A DNA stretch of 64,000 bases from Mercurialis annua (Eukaryota > Streptophyta > Magnoliopsida > Malpighiales > Euphorbiaceae), in NCBI RefSeq assembly GCF_937616625.2, contig NC_065572.1:35615653-35679652 (forward strand), in the 5' to 3' direction. The position numbers and the translations under genes are program-made. The notes below the pieces were generated by a model. That model was not told where the DNA came from. It saw only the letters and a list, made by a program, of their open reading frames with translations, and searched no databases. Shown here piece after piece: positions 49,955-62,500 of this stretch (position 1 is the stretch's first letter; every line of letters starts with the position of its first letter).

Positions 49955-52539
49955 TGTAATACCCCAAAATATTTAAGTACCTAATTGGGCCACGTGTCCA
50001 GTCTGGATTCGCCAGAGTGGCGGAATCAAAAAGAATTCTGATAAAAATTAAGATAAATAAGTTTTAGCAGATTGGTTTTGTAAAGGATTATGGTGAAGGA
50101 TTTAATAATGTATTTCAATTCTAAAGTTAGAATTGGAATTGTAAGGAAAAATATCAAGAAAAGCCCAAAATAAAGTATAGGGACCAAAGTGGTAATTTAG
50201 CCACTTTGGGACGAAAATGGAATTATTCCGCCAAGGTCTGCGAAATGTCTTATAATATATGTGGTAAAAGTTTCAGGTCAATCGGAGACCTTTTAAAATT
50301 TGGACGCGGATGCGTTTTGGACTAAAATGCAACTTTTGAAAAGTTTAAGGGCTAAAGTGTAAATTAGCCAATTAAATCTCGAGAATAGTAATTTGAAGAT
50401 TAATGACGGAAAAATAAAATATTTAGTTAGTATTATTTATCGGATATAAATAATACGTAAGTAATCAAATTAAAAGGATAATTAAACCATTTGGTTAAAT
50501 TAGAAAGTTTAAAAGAGAAATGGTTTAAGATAAAGAAATGAAGGATCAAAGTGGCTAATTAGCCAACATATATATTAAGTGAAGAAGGAATCAGATGATT
50601 CCAGTGACAAAGTGAAGAACAGAAGAAAGAAAAAATGGCGATCGATACGTTTCGCCGCCGTTTCGCCGTTTCTCGTCCAAATCGCGAGTTCTTTATATCG
50701 ATTCGTCCAGAATTCAATTCTCTATCATCGTTAAGCTTCAAATCGAGGTAAGCTTGACGTTTTTATTGTGAGAATTGAAAATTTAGGGTTATTTCGTTTA
50801 AACGAATCGAACGAATTATAATCGCGTTTTAATCGACGTTTTTAAAATGGATATTGTCAAGAATAGCGTATAGATCGCGTTAGGGACATCGGAGCACGTC
50901 GGAATAGCCCGGAAATAAATTTCCGGGGCTGTGCGAAAGCACAGCCGTGCTGTGCGTATGCACAGCATGGTGTGCGATCGCACAGCATGGTGTGCGATCG
51001 CACACCAGGCTGTGCGAACGCACAGCTGAGGCAGCTGTGCGATCGCACAGCAACTGTGCGAACGCACAGTGCCCTCTGTGCGATCGCAAAGCCAACAGGC
51101 TTACCTGTTTAGGCATTTGCTTGCCCCATGACGACCCGGTCGTTCGACTTCGAATATGTCGGATGTTGAAAATGGATTACAAACCTCGAAAACGGGAAAT
51201 TTGGATATCGAACATAACGTGTTCGACTAGAGTTTCGAAGTATATAAAGAACCTAAGTTTATAACTTAGGAATTTGAATACTAAGCCCACGTTTATGGAT
51301 TAAACGTATAGGTAACTCAATTAAGTAGCTGACGTACCGACAAGCTACCAAGCCATTTAGCTGGAGTGGGCACGTGATTGGACAACGCATGGAGCTTACG
51401 CTTGCGGGATTATAATAATGCAGTTTTGGGATAGCGGTCACTGTGAGTGGCATTTTACTTTCGAGTATTATATATAAAGTTATTTTATATAAATACGTAC
51501 ACTGTTTTTACGCATCGCATGTTATATGATTTGATTGAATGTCATACGTTTATTTAATTTCTGTATATAAGAACTAGTATGCGATCCGATGAAACTAGCT
51601 ACCTATTGGGTGTCAATAGGCTGTGTGATCACCAGTATCGAGTCAGTCTAGTATGGTTGCATTGAGAAATGACTTGACACAGCTGTGAGCTGTTGATGAA
51701 TATGAAATTTACGATTGGGTTATGATTTAGATACGCAGAGTGAACTCGGCTACGGTGTAGCCTGGAAGTCCCCGTATCTAGTGGCTGGGCCACCAGCGAG
51801 TTGGACTCGCAATTGATATTTACGATTGGATTGAATGATATATGATTATTCGAGAGATGAGTCGCATGCTAGGATATTAGTTTCGTACGGATCAAATACA
51901 TGTTATATGTTTTATAATATCGTTTTCTTAAAATGCGATGTTGTGTTTTTAATGTAATACTGTTAGTAAATGCAAACTCACTCAGTATTTCCCAAATACT
52001 GACCCCTCACTTTGATGTTTGCAGGTAGTGGAAGTCGGATCAGACAGACCATCTCCTTTGTGTCAGCAGCCCTTTTGGCTCACACAAAGTATAAGTTTTA
52101 TAGAGCTGCAGTAGTCAATAGGTGTCAGTATAAAGTTTATGATTCGATTTCAAACGGTATTGGAAAAGTAAACTCTGACATAATTTTATAAATAAGTTAT
52201 TTATAAAGGTGATGTTTTATCCGTTTGAATTGAGTACCAATTGCCTTGAGAGGAATTGGTTATGTTTGTGATCAGAAACAGGGCGGTGCTGGATATGAGA
52301 TATCGCTCGGTAAGACCCTGGTTTCTAAGGAATTGTGCTGCAAACGTTTTCAGGAAAGGAATACAATATTTCGATATTTGAATTATATTATTTAAAGAAG
52401 ATGTCTGAAAACGTTTTATAAATAGTAATATGTTTTAATTCGCGAAAAATTAATAACGGTTTTAGGCTTGCTACGGGTTTTGGAGCTACCACTCCCATTC
52501 CCTAGCGCCGGTCTCGGCTCGATAATTTGGGTCGTGACA
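49955..52539 (+). mobile_element. Solo LTR, family B variant, inside the 5' LTR (ACTAC target duplication)
   Basis: This 2,585-bp element starts TGTAATACCCC and ends GGGTCGTGACA. ACTAC flanks it at 49950-49954 and 52540-52544. It is opposite in orientation to its host element and clearly diverged from the host LTR, so it came from a different subfamily. TATATATT at about 50569 is followed by a splice-donor-like AGGTAAG near 50748 and then a palindrome cluster (50908-51091). Other landmarks shared with the host LTR are the stretch reading GTCAATAGGCTGTGTGATCACC and the block around 51720-51810. This is the youngest recognisable insertion in the nest. Confidence 0.95.
50908..51091. promoter_or_regulatory. 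Nine consecutive dyads in the family B solo LTR
   Basis: First comes CCCGGAAAT-AA-ATTTCCGGG (50908-50927), overlapped by GGCTGTGC-GAAA-GCACAGCC (50927-50946). After that are GCTGTGCGTATGCACAGC, TGTGCGATCGCACA twice, GCTGTGCGAACGCACAGC, GCTGTGCGATCGCACAGC, CTGTGCGAACGCACAG and an imperfect last copy ending at 51091. The arms keep the TGTGCG/CGCACA theme while the centre varies (AA, AT, TA). The dyad pattern itself is certain; the role is unknown. Confidence 0.88.
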
Positions 52540-54668
52540 ACTACATATATCAGTTAGTGTCTCAAGCTTATCACCGACATCTGGTGCCGTGAACAATCAT
52601 ATTATACGTAGCCTATCAAAACATATAAACAAGACAGCAAGTGAAATGCACAATCAAAAATATACTGCTGTCTAGGCTACGACTCTGTCAACACGGGACC
52701 ACTACTGCAGCATTCACAGAAGTCAGAAACTATACATATACAGCTGACTTCTGGACTTCAAAATTGGCCTCTAGTTAAGTCCACACACTAAGCACCTGGA
52801 AACATCAAAGGTGAGGGGTCAGTATTTGGGAAAATACTGAGTGAGTTCGCAGTTTACTAACGGTATTATTATAAAAACATAGCATCGCATCACAATAAAA
52901 CAATAATATAAAACATATAAACATGTATTTGATCCGTACGAAACTAATATCCTAGCATGCGACACATCTTTCGAATAATCATATATCATTCAACCCAATC
53001 GTAAATATCAATTGCGAGTCCAACTCGCTGGTGGCCCAGCCACTAGATACGGGGACTTCCAGGCTACACCGTAGCCGAGTTCACTCTGCGTATCGAATTC
53101 ATAACCCAATCGTAAATATCATATTCATCAACAGCTCCCAGCTGTGTCAAGTCATTTCTCAATGCAAACATACTAGACTGACTCGATACTGGTGATCACA
53201 CAGCCTATTGACACCCAATAGGTAGCTAGTTTCTTCGGATCGCATACTAGTTCTCGTATATACATTTGATAGAAACATATAATATTTAATCAAATCATCT
53301 AACATGCGATGCGTAAAAACAGTATACATATCAATATAAAATGACTTTATATGTATAATACACGAAAGTAAAGTGCAACTCACAGTGACCGCAATCCAAT
53401 CACAAATATGGTCGATGAAATGATATGCCCTTGCTATCCCACGTCTACTGACCTCTCTGCTCGCTGGCACGTCTGATAAATAGTTAACGTTTAATGATTA
53501 GACGTTAATCTCGTATTCCTATACGTATAATACTTTTAAGTTTTAGGGTTTAGTTTCATTTCGATGAAGTTTTAAGGAGTTTTTAAGGCAATGTGCAGGT
53601 GCTGCCTGCACACTGACACTGTTTAGTAAAACGACGATCTCTCCCAATTGAACCGTTGGATCGAGCTGAAATTTGACAGACGCGTTCCTAAGAGGCAAAT
53701 CTATAAACTGACCGTTGGGATTTGGAATCCGCCAAGTTTAGGGTAGTGTGCGAACGCACACAGTGAGTGTGCGAACGCACACCCTCAAACTCAGGGAGTG
53801 TGCGAACGCACACTCAATGTGTGCGAACGCACACTCATGACAGCCCCCCGGAAAGTCGTTTTCCGGGGTTTTTCAACCATCCCGACGTGCTATACATTCA
53901 ACTAAACAAAACCCGCATCTCGGTTTTCATTAAAACGCTATAATAACTTCAAAAACGTCGAATTCAAACCAATACTCAATCCTAATACAAAACAGCCCTT
54001 TAATATCACTTTTCAACCAAATTTCTTGAAATTTACCTTGAAACGAGGCTTAGGATCGATAGAGAATTCGATTCTGAAGAAATCGCCGCGAAAATCACTT
54101 GAATCGGACGTCGAACGGCGAAACGGCGGCGAAACGACGGTATCGTCGAAAGTTTCTCAATTTCTCTCGAAGTCTCTCAGCTCTCTGATTCAATTTCTTT
54201 CTTTCTTATATCATTTGGTTAAAGTGCCATTTTAGTCCTTGTCCTTTTTGTTTCTTACCATTTATCGTTTAAACTTTTCAATCGTACGATTTAGTCCATA
54301 ACTAAATCGATAAACTCTTAAATTATTATTGTTACGTATTATTTATGTCCGATAAATAATACGAAGCTCGATATTAACACTTTCCCGTCAAAATTCAATA
54401 TTTCTATTTCCGACACAACGTGGCTAAATTATCACTTTGGTCCCTGTACTCTATTTTGGGCTTTTCTTGCCATTTTTCCTTTTAATTCCAATTCTAACTT
54501 TAGAATTGAAATATGAAATTAATTTCTTCGTAATAATCTTTTCTAAAACCGACCTACTTGAAACTTATTTACTTTATCTTTTCAGAAATTCTTCTGATAT
54601 CACCACTCCGGCGAATCAAAACTGGACATGTGGTCCAATTAGCTAATTAAATATTTTAGGGTATTACA

Positions 54669-55183
54669 GTAATACCCTAAAATATTTTAAGATAATCAAG
54701 TTGTGCCACGTGTTGTTAATGTCGATAAATTAAATTAAGAAGGAATTAATTTAATTATATCGGGAATTTAAAATAAATTTTATTAAGCGGATTAGCGGGA
54801 TTTAAGGAAATAACTTAGAAAATTAATATAAAATAAAATATTAATCCTGTGACGGAAATTATTTCGCCAAAGTCCGCAAAATATTTTGTAGTATTTATGG
54901 TTAAAATCTCGAGTCAATCGGAGACCTTTTAAAAATTTGGATGCGGATAAGTTTTGGGCTAAATTGCAACTTTTGAAAGTTTCAAGGACCAAAGTGCAAT
55001 TTAGCCAATCATATATAAGAAATGAGATAAGGGAATGAAGGAATCAAGAAGCTATCAGATCATCATTTCCTATCTTTCGTTTCCTTCGCCGTTCTATCGT
55101 ACGATCTCCGTTTTTCGTCCGTTTTCGACGTTTTATAGCTCGAATCGATCGTATTTCAGTGAAGAATCACGGTAAGCATGTCG
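54669..55183 (+). mobile_element. Family B LTR fragment, 5' portion
   Basis: The LTR start TGTAAT is at 42789-42794. It continues at 54674 with ACCCTAAAATATTTTAAG because the complete element inserted after the first six bases and duplicated GTAAT. The segment matches the 5' fifth of the family B LTR (CCACGTG, CAATCGGAGACCTTTTAAAA, the CTAAATTGCAACTTTTGAAAG block) up to a splice-donor-like GGTAAGCATG. It then stops abruptly near 55183, where family A LTR begins. Its own left target duplication would be GTCAT (42784-42788); the right one is lost. Confidence 0.82.
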
Positions 55184-56560
55184 TTGTAACTTGAGTTACT
55201 TGGAATTGAAGTTATTGAGTTCCGCTTTTAAAAGGGATTACTGTTTTATCGAATTATTTTATATTTGATAGACGTTTTGAGTTGGGTTCGACTTGGGTCA
55301 CCCGAGAAGTGAGGTTAACTTGGTAGTTATTGGTAACTCGGCTAACCCACTATTTGAAAATTTATTATTATTTAAGGATTTTTAAAATAATATTTATAGA
55401 TTGGATTTTAAAGCGAGAACTCAATAAACTTGTATTAATTGGGCTTTATTACCTATTGGGTATTTTTGTGTTGTTATGGATTGTTTTATTCCGACGTGTT
55501 ATTTGTGCTAGTCCTATGTGGTGTCTAGGTCTCTCTAGAGTTAGGGTCTATTTTTAATAATTATTTTATTTGTCTAGACCCGTCTACTATTCGTGCTTCA
55601 GAGGGGAACTTGGATTAGTTTCTTGCCGGTTATCACGTGGATTAGCAAGCTGTGAGTTTGTACTTACTATTTACCGCTTTATTAAGTAAATTGTTATTTT
55701 AATATTAAATATATATACTGTACGTATATTTCGTATTGCTTTTATATTATGGCTCTTAGTTGGAACATGCTACCTAATGGGCATCATTAGGACTGGGTGC
55801 GCACCGGTAATGATCTGGGTAAGATATTTATGGAAATGTGGTAACTCGGTGTGAGCATAGCTCTCGGGACCAAATAGAGTAACTCGGTGTAGCATAGCTC
55901 TCGGGACTCTGGATATGGTATAAGTGTGGTCAGTGGTAACTCGGTGTAGCTCAGCTCTCGGGACCAGACCTATTGGATTATGTTTATATTTAAAATTGTG
56001 GATTAGGGTTCCAACTATTATTCGTAATATCGTTATTAAATGTTTTAAACGGTTTTAAAGGTTTTCCACTTGATAAATGTAAATAGTGGTATAAACTCAT
56101 CTCACTATATCTAACCCCGTTGTTTTCCCAATTTTTTCCAGGGTTATGATCTGAGAGAGTCTGATGATCTCCGCATTTTCTTTTCCTCGGAGGTTCCAGT
56201 TATTTTAGTAGAACTATCAAATTATTTTATTCTTAGACCGCAGTAGTTGACTAAACGTCTTTATGTTATTCTAGTTGTTGTCTGGTTGGTCCGACGGGAT
56301 TATTATTGCTTTGGAATGTTATATGATTACTCGGGATTATTTAAGTTATGCCTATTTAAGACCAGTATCGGAAAGCATGTTATATTAAATGTTGATTATT
56401 ATAACTCCTAGATTTAGGCTGAAGTCTCGGTTGCCCCCGAGCATTGGTTTTCTGCAGGTTTATAGTAATTGTATGTTTTAAGGAAGGCTAGCTACGGGTG
56501 TTCGTACTACATTACCCATGCCCTAGCGCCGGTCACGATTCATGAAAATGGGTCGTGACA
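55184..56560 (+). mobile_element. Family A LTR fragment, 3' portion
   Basis: From TTGTAACTTGAGTTAC onward this is a family A LTR to its end GGGTCGTGACA at 56560. Its first 120 bases repeat the same LTR segment present at 42667-42788, with about 10% differences, so the two fragments probably come from two different LTR copies. It contains three imperfect copies (about 55840-55964) of a 30-base unit with GTAACTCGGTGTAGC and AGCTCTCGGGAC. The satellite resumes with GTTAC, the same target bases as used by the LTR at 148. Confidence 0.87.
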
Positions 56561-59500
56561 GTTACGAAACAAATCCAAGCGTTTCACCTTTTTAGCAATT
56601 TAAGTCAAACGTTTACAAACGTTACGAAACAAATCCAAACGTTTCACCTTTTTAGCGATTTAAGCCAAACGTTTACAAACGTATGAAACAAATCCATACA
56701 TTTCACATTTTTAGCGATTTAAGCCAAGCGTTTACAAAGGTTACTAAACAAACCCAAATTTTTCACATTTTTTGCAATTTAAGCCAAACTATTATAAACG
56801 TTACGAAAAAAAATCCAAGTGTTTCACCTTTTTTGCAATTTAAGCCAAACGTTTACAAACATTACGAAACAAAACCAAGCGTTTCTCTATATTAGCAATT
56901 TAAGCCAAACTGTTACAAACTTAACGAAATAAATCCAACCGTTTCACCTTTTTAGCGATTTAAACCAAACGTTCACAAACGTTACGAAATAAATTCAAAC
57001 GTTTCACATTTTTAAAGATTTTAGCCAAACGTTTACAAACGTTACGAAATAAATCCAAACGTTTCACCATTTTAGCATTTTAAGCCAAACGTCTACAAAC
57101 GTTATGAAACAAATCCAAACGTTTCACCTTTTTAGCGATTTAAGCCGAACGTTTACAAACGCTACGAAACCAAACAAAACGTTTCACCTTATTAGCAATT
57201 TAAACCAATCTTTTTCAAACGTTACGAAACAAATCCAAACATTTCACATTTTTAGCAATTTAAGCCAAATGTTTACAAACGTTACGAAACAAAAACCAAG
57301 CGTTTCACCTTTTTAGTGATGTAAGCCAAACGTTTACAAACGTAACGAAACAAATCCAAGCGTTTCACCTTTTTAGAAATTTAAGCCAAACGTTTAAAAA
57401 CGTTACGAAACAAATCCAAGCTCTTCACCTTTATAGCAATTTAAGCCAAAAGTTTAGAAAAATTACGAAACAAATCCAAGCGTTTCACGTTTTTAGCAAT
57501 TTAAGCCAAACATTACGAAACAAATCCAAACATTTTACCTTTTTAGCGATTTAAGCCAAACGTTTACAAACGGTACAAAACAAATCCAAACGTTTAGCCT
57601 TTTTAGCGATTTAAGCGAAACGTTTACAAACGGTACGAAACAAATCCAAACGTTTCCCTTTTTAGAAATGTAAGCCAAACGTTTACAAACGTTACGAAAC
57701 AAATCCAAGCATTTCACCTTTTTAGCAATTTAAGCCAAACGTTTTTAAACGTTACAAAATAAATCCAAGCGTTTCGCCTTTTTAGCAATTTAAGCCCAAC
57801 GTTTATAAACGAAACGAAAAAATCCAAATGTTTCGCCTTTTTAGCGATTTAAGCCAAACGTTTACAAAGGTTAGGAAACGAATCTAAATGTTTCACCTTT
57901 TTAGCAATTTGAGCCAAACGTTTACAAACGTTACGAAACAAATCCAAGCGTTTCAACTTTTTAGCAATTTGAGCCAAACGTTTACAAATGTTATGAAACA
58001 AATCCAAAAGTTTTACCTTTTTAGAAATTTAAGCCAAGCGCTTACAAACATTATGAAACAAATCCAAAAGTTTCACCTTTTTAACGATTTAAGCAGAACG
58101 TTTACAAACGTTACGAAATAAAACAAAACGTTTCACCTTTTTAGCGATTTTAGCCGAACGTTTACAAACGTTACGAAACAAATTCAAATGTTTCCTCATT
58201 TTAGCGATTTAAGCCAAATGTTTAAAACTTTACGAAACAAATCTAAATGTTTCTCCATTTTAGCGATTTAAGCTTAATGTTTACAAACGTTACGCAATAA
58301 ATATAAACATTTCACCTTTTTAGCGATTTAAGCCAAACCTTTACAAACGTTACGAAACAAATCAAAACTTTTTTACGAAACAAATCCAAACGCTTCACAT
58401 TTTTAGCAATTTTAGGTAAACGTTTACAAACGTTACGAAAGAAAACCAAGCGTTTCACCTTTTTAGCAATTTAAGCCAAACGTTTGCAAACGTAACGAAA
58501 CAAATCCAAGTGATTCACCTTTTTAGCAATTTAAGCCAACCGTTTACAAACATTAGGAAACAAATCCAATTGTTTCACCTTCTAAGCGATTGAAGCCAAA
58601 CGTTTACAAACGATACGACACAAATCCAAACGTTTCCCCTTTTTAGCAAATTAAGCCCAACGTTTGCAAACGTTTCGAAACAAAACCAAATGTTTCAAAC
58701 GTTACGAAACAAATCCAAAAGTTTTGCATTTTTAGCGATTCAAGCCAAACGTTTACAAACATTACGAAACAAAACCAAGCGTTTCACCTTTTTAGCAATT
58801 TAAGCCAAACGTTTACGAACGTTAGGAAACAAATCCAATCGTTTCCCCTTTAAGCAATTTAAGCCAAACGTTTATAAACGTTACGAAACAAATCCAAGCG
58901 TTTCACCTTTTTAGCAATTTAAGCCAAACGTTTACAAACGCTACGAAACAAATCCAAACGTTTCACCTTTTTCGCGATTTAAGCCAAACGTTTACAAACG
59001 TATGAAACAAATCCAAACGTTTCCCCTTTTTAGCGATTTAAGGCAAACATTTACAAATGTATGAAACAAATTCAAATGTTTCACCTTTTTAGCGATTTTA
59101 GCCAAACGTTTACAAACGCTACGAAACAAATCCAAACGTTTCACCATTTTAGCATTCTAAGCCAAACGTTTACAAACGTTACGAAACAAATCCAAACGTT
59201 TCACCTTATTAGCGATTTCAGCCGAACGTGTACAAATGTTACGAAATAAAACCAAACGTTTCACCTTTTAGAGATTTTAGCCGAACGTTTACAAACGTTA
59301 CGAAACAAATTCAAGCATTTCCCCATTTTAGCAATTGAAGCCCAACGTATAAAATGTTACGAAACAAATCCAAACGTTTCCCCATTTTAGCGATTTAAGC
59401 CAAACGTTTACAAACATTACGCAACAAATCTGAACATTTCACCTTTTTAGCGATTTAAGGCAAACCTTTACAACCATTACAAAACAAATCCAAACTTTTT

Positions 59501-62500
59501 TACAAAACAAATCCAAACGTTTCACATTATTAGCAATTTAAGCAAAACGTTTACAAACGTAACAAAACAAATCCAAGTGTTCCACCTTTATAGCAATTAA
59601 AGCCAAATGTTTACAAACGTTACGAAATAAATCCAAACGTTTCACCTTCCTAGCGATTAAAGCCAAACGTTTACACACGGTACGAAACAAATCCAAACGT
59701 TTCCCCTTTTTAGCGATTCAAGCCAAACGTTTATAAACTCTACGAAACAAATCACAATGTTTCGCCGTTTTAGCAATCTAAGCCAAACGTTTACAAACGT
59801 TACGAAACAAATCCAAGCGTTTCTCCTTTTTAGCAATTTAAGCCAAACGTTTACAAATGTTACGAAACAAATCAAAACGTTTAACTTTTTAGCAATTTGA
59901 GCCAAACATTACGAAACAAATCTAAATATTTCACCTTTTTAGCGATTTATGCCAAATATTTACAAACGATACAAAACAAAACCAAACGATTCACCTCTTT
60001 AGTAATATAAGCCAAACGTTTACAAACGTTGCGAAACGAATCCAAACGTTTCCACTTTTTAGCGATTTAAGCCAAACATTTACAAACGTTACAAAACGAA
60101 TCCAAACATTTCCCCTTTTTTGCGATTAAGCCAAACGTTTACAAACGTTACGAAACAAATCCAAACGTTTCACCTTTTTAGCGATTAAAGACAAACGTTC
60201 ACAAAATGTTACGAAACAAATCTAAGCGTTTTGCCTTTTTAAAAATTTAAGCCAAACGTTTACAAATGTTACGAAACAAATCCAAACGTTTCACCTTTTT
60301 AGCGATTTAAGCCAAACGTTTACAAACATTACGAAACAAATCAAAACGTTTCACCTTTTTAGCGATTTAAGCCAAATGTTTACAAACGTTTCGAAACAAA
60401 TCCAAACGTCTCACCTTTTTAGCAATTTAAGCCAAACGTTTACTAACGTTACGGAACAAAACCAAAGGTTTTACATTTTTAGCGATTTAAACCCAAACGT
60501 TTACAAATGCTACGAAACTACTTCAAACGTTTCACCTTTTTAGCGATTGAACCCAAACGTTTACAAACGTTATGAAACAAATCCAAATGTTTCACGTTTT
60601 AGCAATTTAATCCAAAAGTTTCGAAACAAAACCAAATGTTTAACCTTTTTAGCGATTTAAGCCAAATGTTTACAAACGTTTCGACACAAAACAAAACGTT
60701 TAAAACGTTACGAAACAAAAGTTACGAAACAAATCCAAACGTTTACAAACATTACGAAACAAAACCAAACATTTCACCTTTTTAGCTATTTAAGCCAAAC
60801 GTTTACAAACGTTACGAAACAAAACCAAACGTTTCACCTTTTTAGCGATTTAAGCCAAACGTTTAAACGAAATAAAACCAAACTTTTCACCTTTTTAGCG
60901 ATTTAAGCCAAACGTTTACAAACGTTACTAAACAAAACCAAACGTTTCACCTTTTTAGCAATTTAAGCCAAACGTTTACAAACGTTACGAAACATATCCA
61001 AACGTTTCACTTTTTTAGTCATTTAATCAAACGTTTACAGACGTTACAAAACAAATCCAAACGTTTCCCCTTTTTAGCGATTTAGGCCAAACGTTTACAA
61101 ACGTTACGAAACAAACCAAACGTTTCACCTTTTTAGCGACTTAATCCAAACTCTTACAAATATTACGAAACAAAACCAAACGTTTAAAACGTTACGAAAC
61201 AAATCCAAATGTTTACAAACGTTAGAAAAAAAACCAAACATTTCCCCAGTTTAGCGATTTAAGCCAAACGTTTATAAACGTTACGAAACAAAACCAAACA
61301 TTTGTAATAGTTACGAAACAAATTCAAACGTTTCACATTTTTAGTGATTTAAGCCAAACATTTTAAAGCGCTAAGAAACAAATCCAAACGTTTCATTTTT
61401 TTAGTGATTGAAGCCAAATGTTTACAAACATTACGAAACAAATACAAACGTTTAAAACGTTATGAAACAAATCCAACCATTTTACCTTTTTAGCGATTTA
61501 AGCTGGACGTTTACAAAGGTTACGAAATAAAACCAAACGTTTCATCTTTTTAGTGATTTAAGCCAAACGATTACAAACGAGACGAAACAAATCCAAAGGT
61601 TTCACCTTTTTAGCAATTTAAGCCAAACATTTACAAAATATTATGAAAAAATCCAAACGTTTCATCTTTTTAGCGATTTAAGCCAAACATTTCACCTTTT
61701 TAGTAATTTAAAACAAACTTTTAAAACTTTATGAAACAAATCCAAACATTTCCCATTTTTATTTATTTAAGCCAAACGTTTGCAAAAGTTACGAAACAAA
61801 TCCAAACGTTTCTCAATTTTAGCGATTTAAGCCAAACGTTTACAAAAGTTACGAAACAAATCCAAGCGTTTCAACATTATAGCAATTTAAGCTAAACGCT
61901 TACAAACGTTACAAAATAAATCCCAGCGTTTCACCTTTTTAGCAATTTAAACCAAACGTTTAAAACTTTACGAAAAAAATCCAAACGTTTTACATTTGTA
62001 GCAATTTAAGCCAAACGTTACGAAACAAATCCAAACGTTTCATCTTTTTATCAATTTAAGCAAAACGTTTACAAACGTTACAAAACAAATCCAAACGTTT
62101 CACCTTTTTACCGATTTAAACCGAACGTTTACAAACGTTACGAAAAAAAAACGTTTCACCTTTTTTTGCGATTTAAGCCAAACGTTTTCAAAGGTTACGG
62201 AACAAATCCAAATGTTTCACCTTTTAAGCGATTTAAGCGTAACGTTTACAAACATTCTGAAACCAATCCAAACGTTTCGTCTTTTTAGTAATTTAAGCCA
62301 AATGTTTACAAACGTTACAAAATAAATCCAAGCGTTTCACCTTTTTAGCGATTTAAGACAAACATTTACAAAAGTTTCAAAACAAATCCAAACGTTTCAC
62401 CTTTTTAATGGTTTAAGCCAAACGTTTACAAACGATACGAAATAAATCCAATCGTTTCAAATTTTTAGCGATTTAAGCCAAACGTTTAGAAACGGTTATG

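Larger units (their letters stand above)
42795..54668 (-). mobile_element. Complete non-autonomous Ty3/gypsy element, family B
   Basis: On the minus strand: 5' LTR (54668 to 49715, interrupted by a solo LTR), primer binding site (49710-49699), gag remnant, a 3.3-kb region without pol, polypurine tract (45171-45159) and 3' LTR (45158-42795). The target duplication GTAAT is present at 42790-42794 and 54669-54673. Both LTRs are 2,364 bp once the nested insertion is removed, and I count 10 mismatches and no indels between them, so the insertion is recent. The internal region is about 4.56 kb and has no protease, reverse transcriptase or integrase, so its movement must have relied on another element's enzymes. 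Confidence 0.92.
49715..54668 (-). mobile_element. 5' LTR of family B element, split by a nested solo LTR
   Basis: The two parts (49715-49954 and 52545-54668) sum to 2,364 bp after removing the insertion and one target duplication. Compared by eye with the 3' LTR there are 10 substitutions, for example near 52576, 53696, 53724, 54017, 54090, 54225, 54630 and 54659. It has the same four dyads at 53746-53834. Confidence 0.92.
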
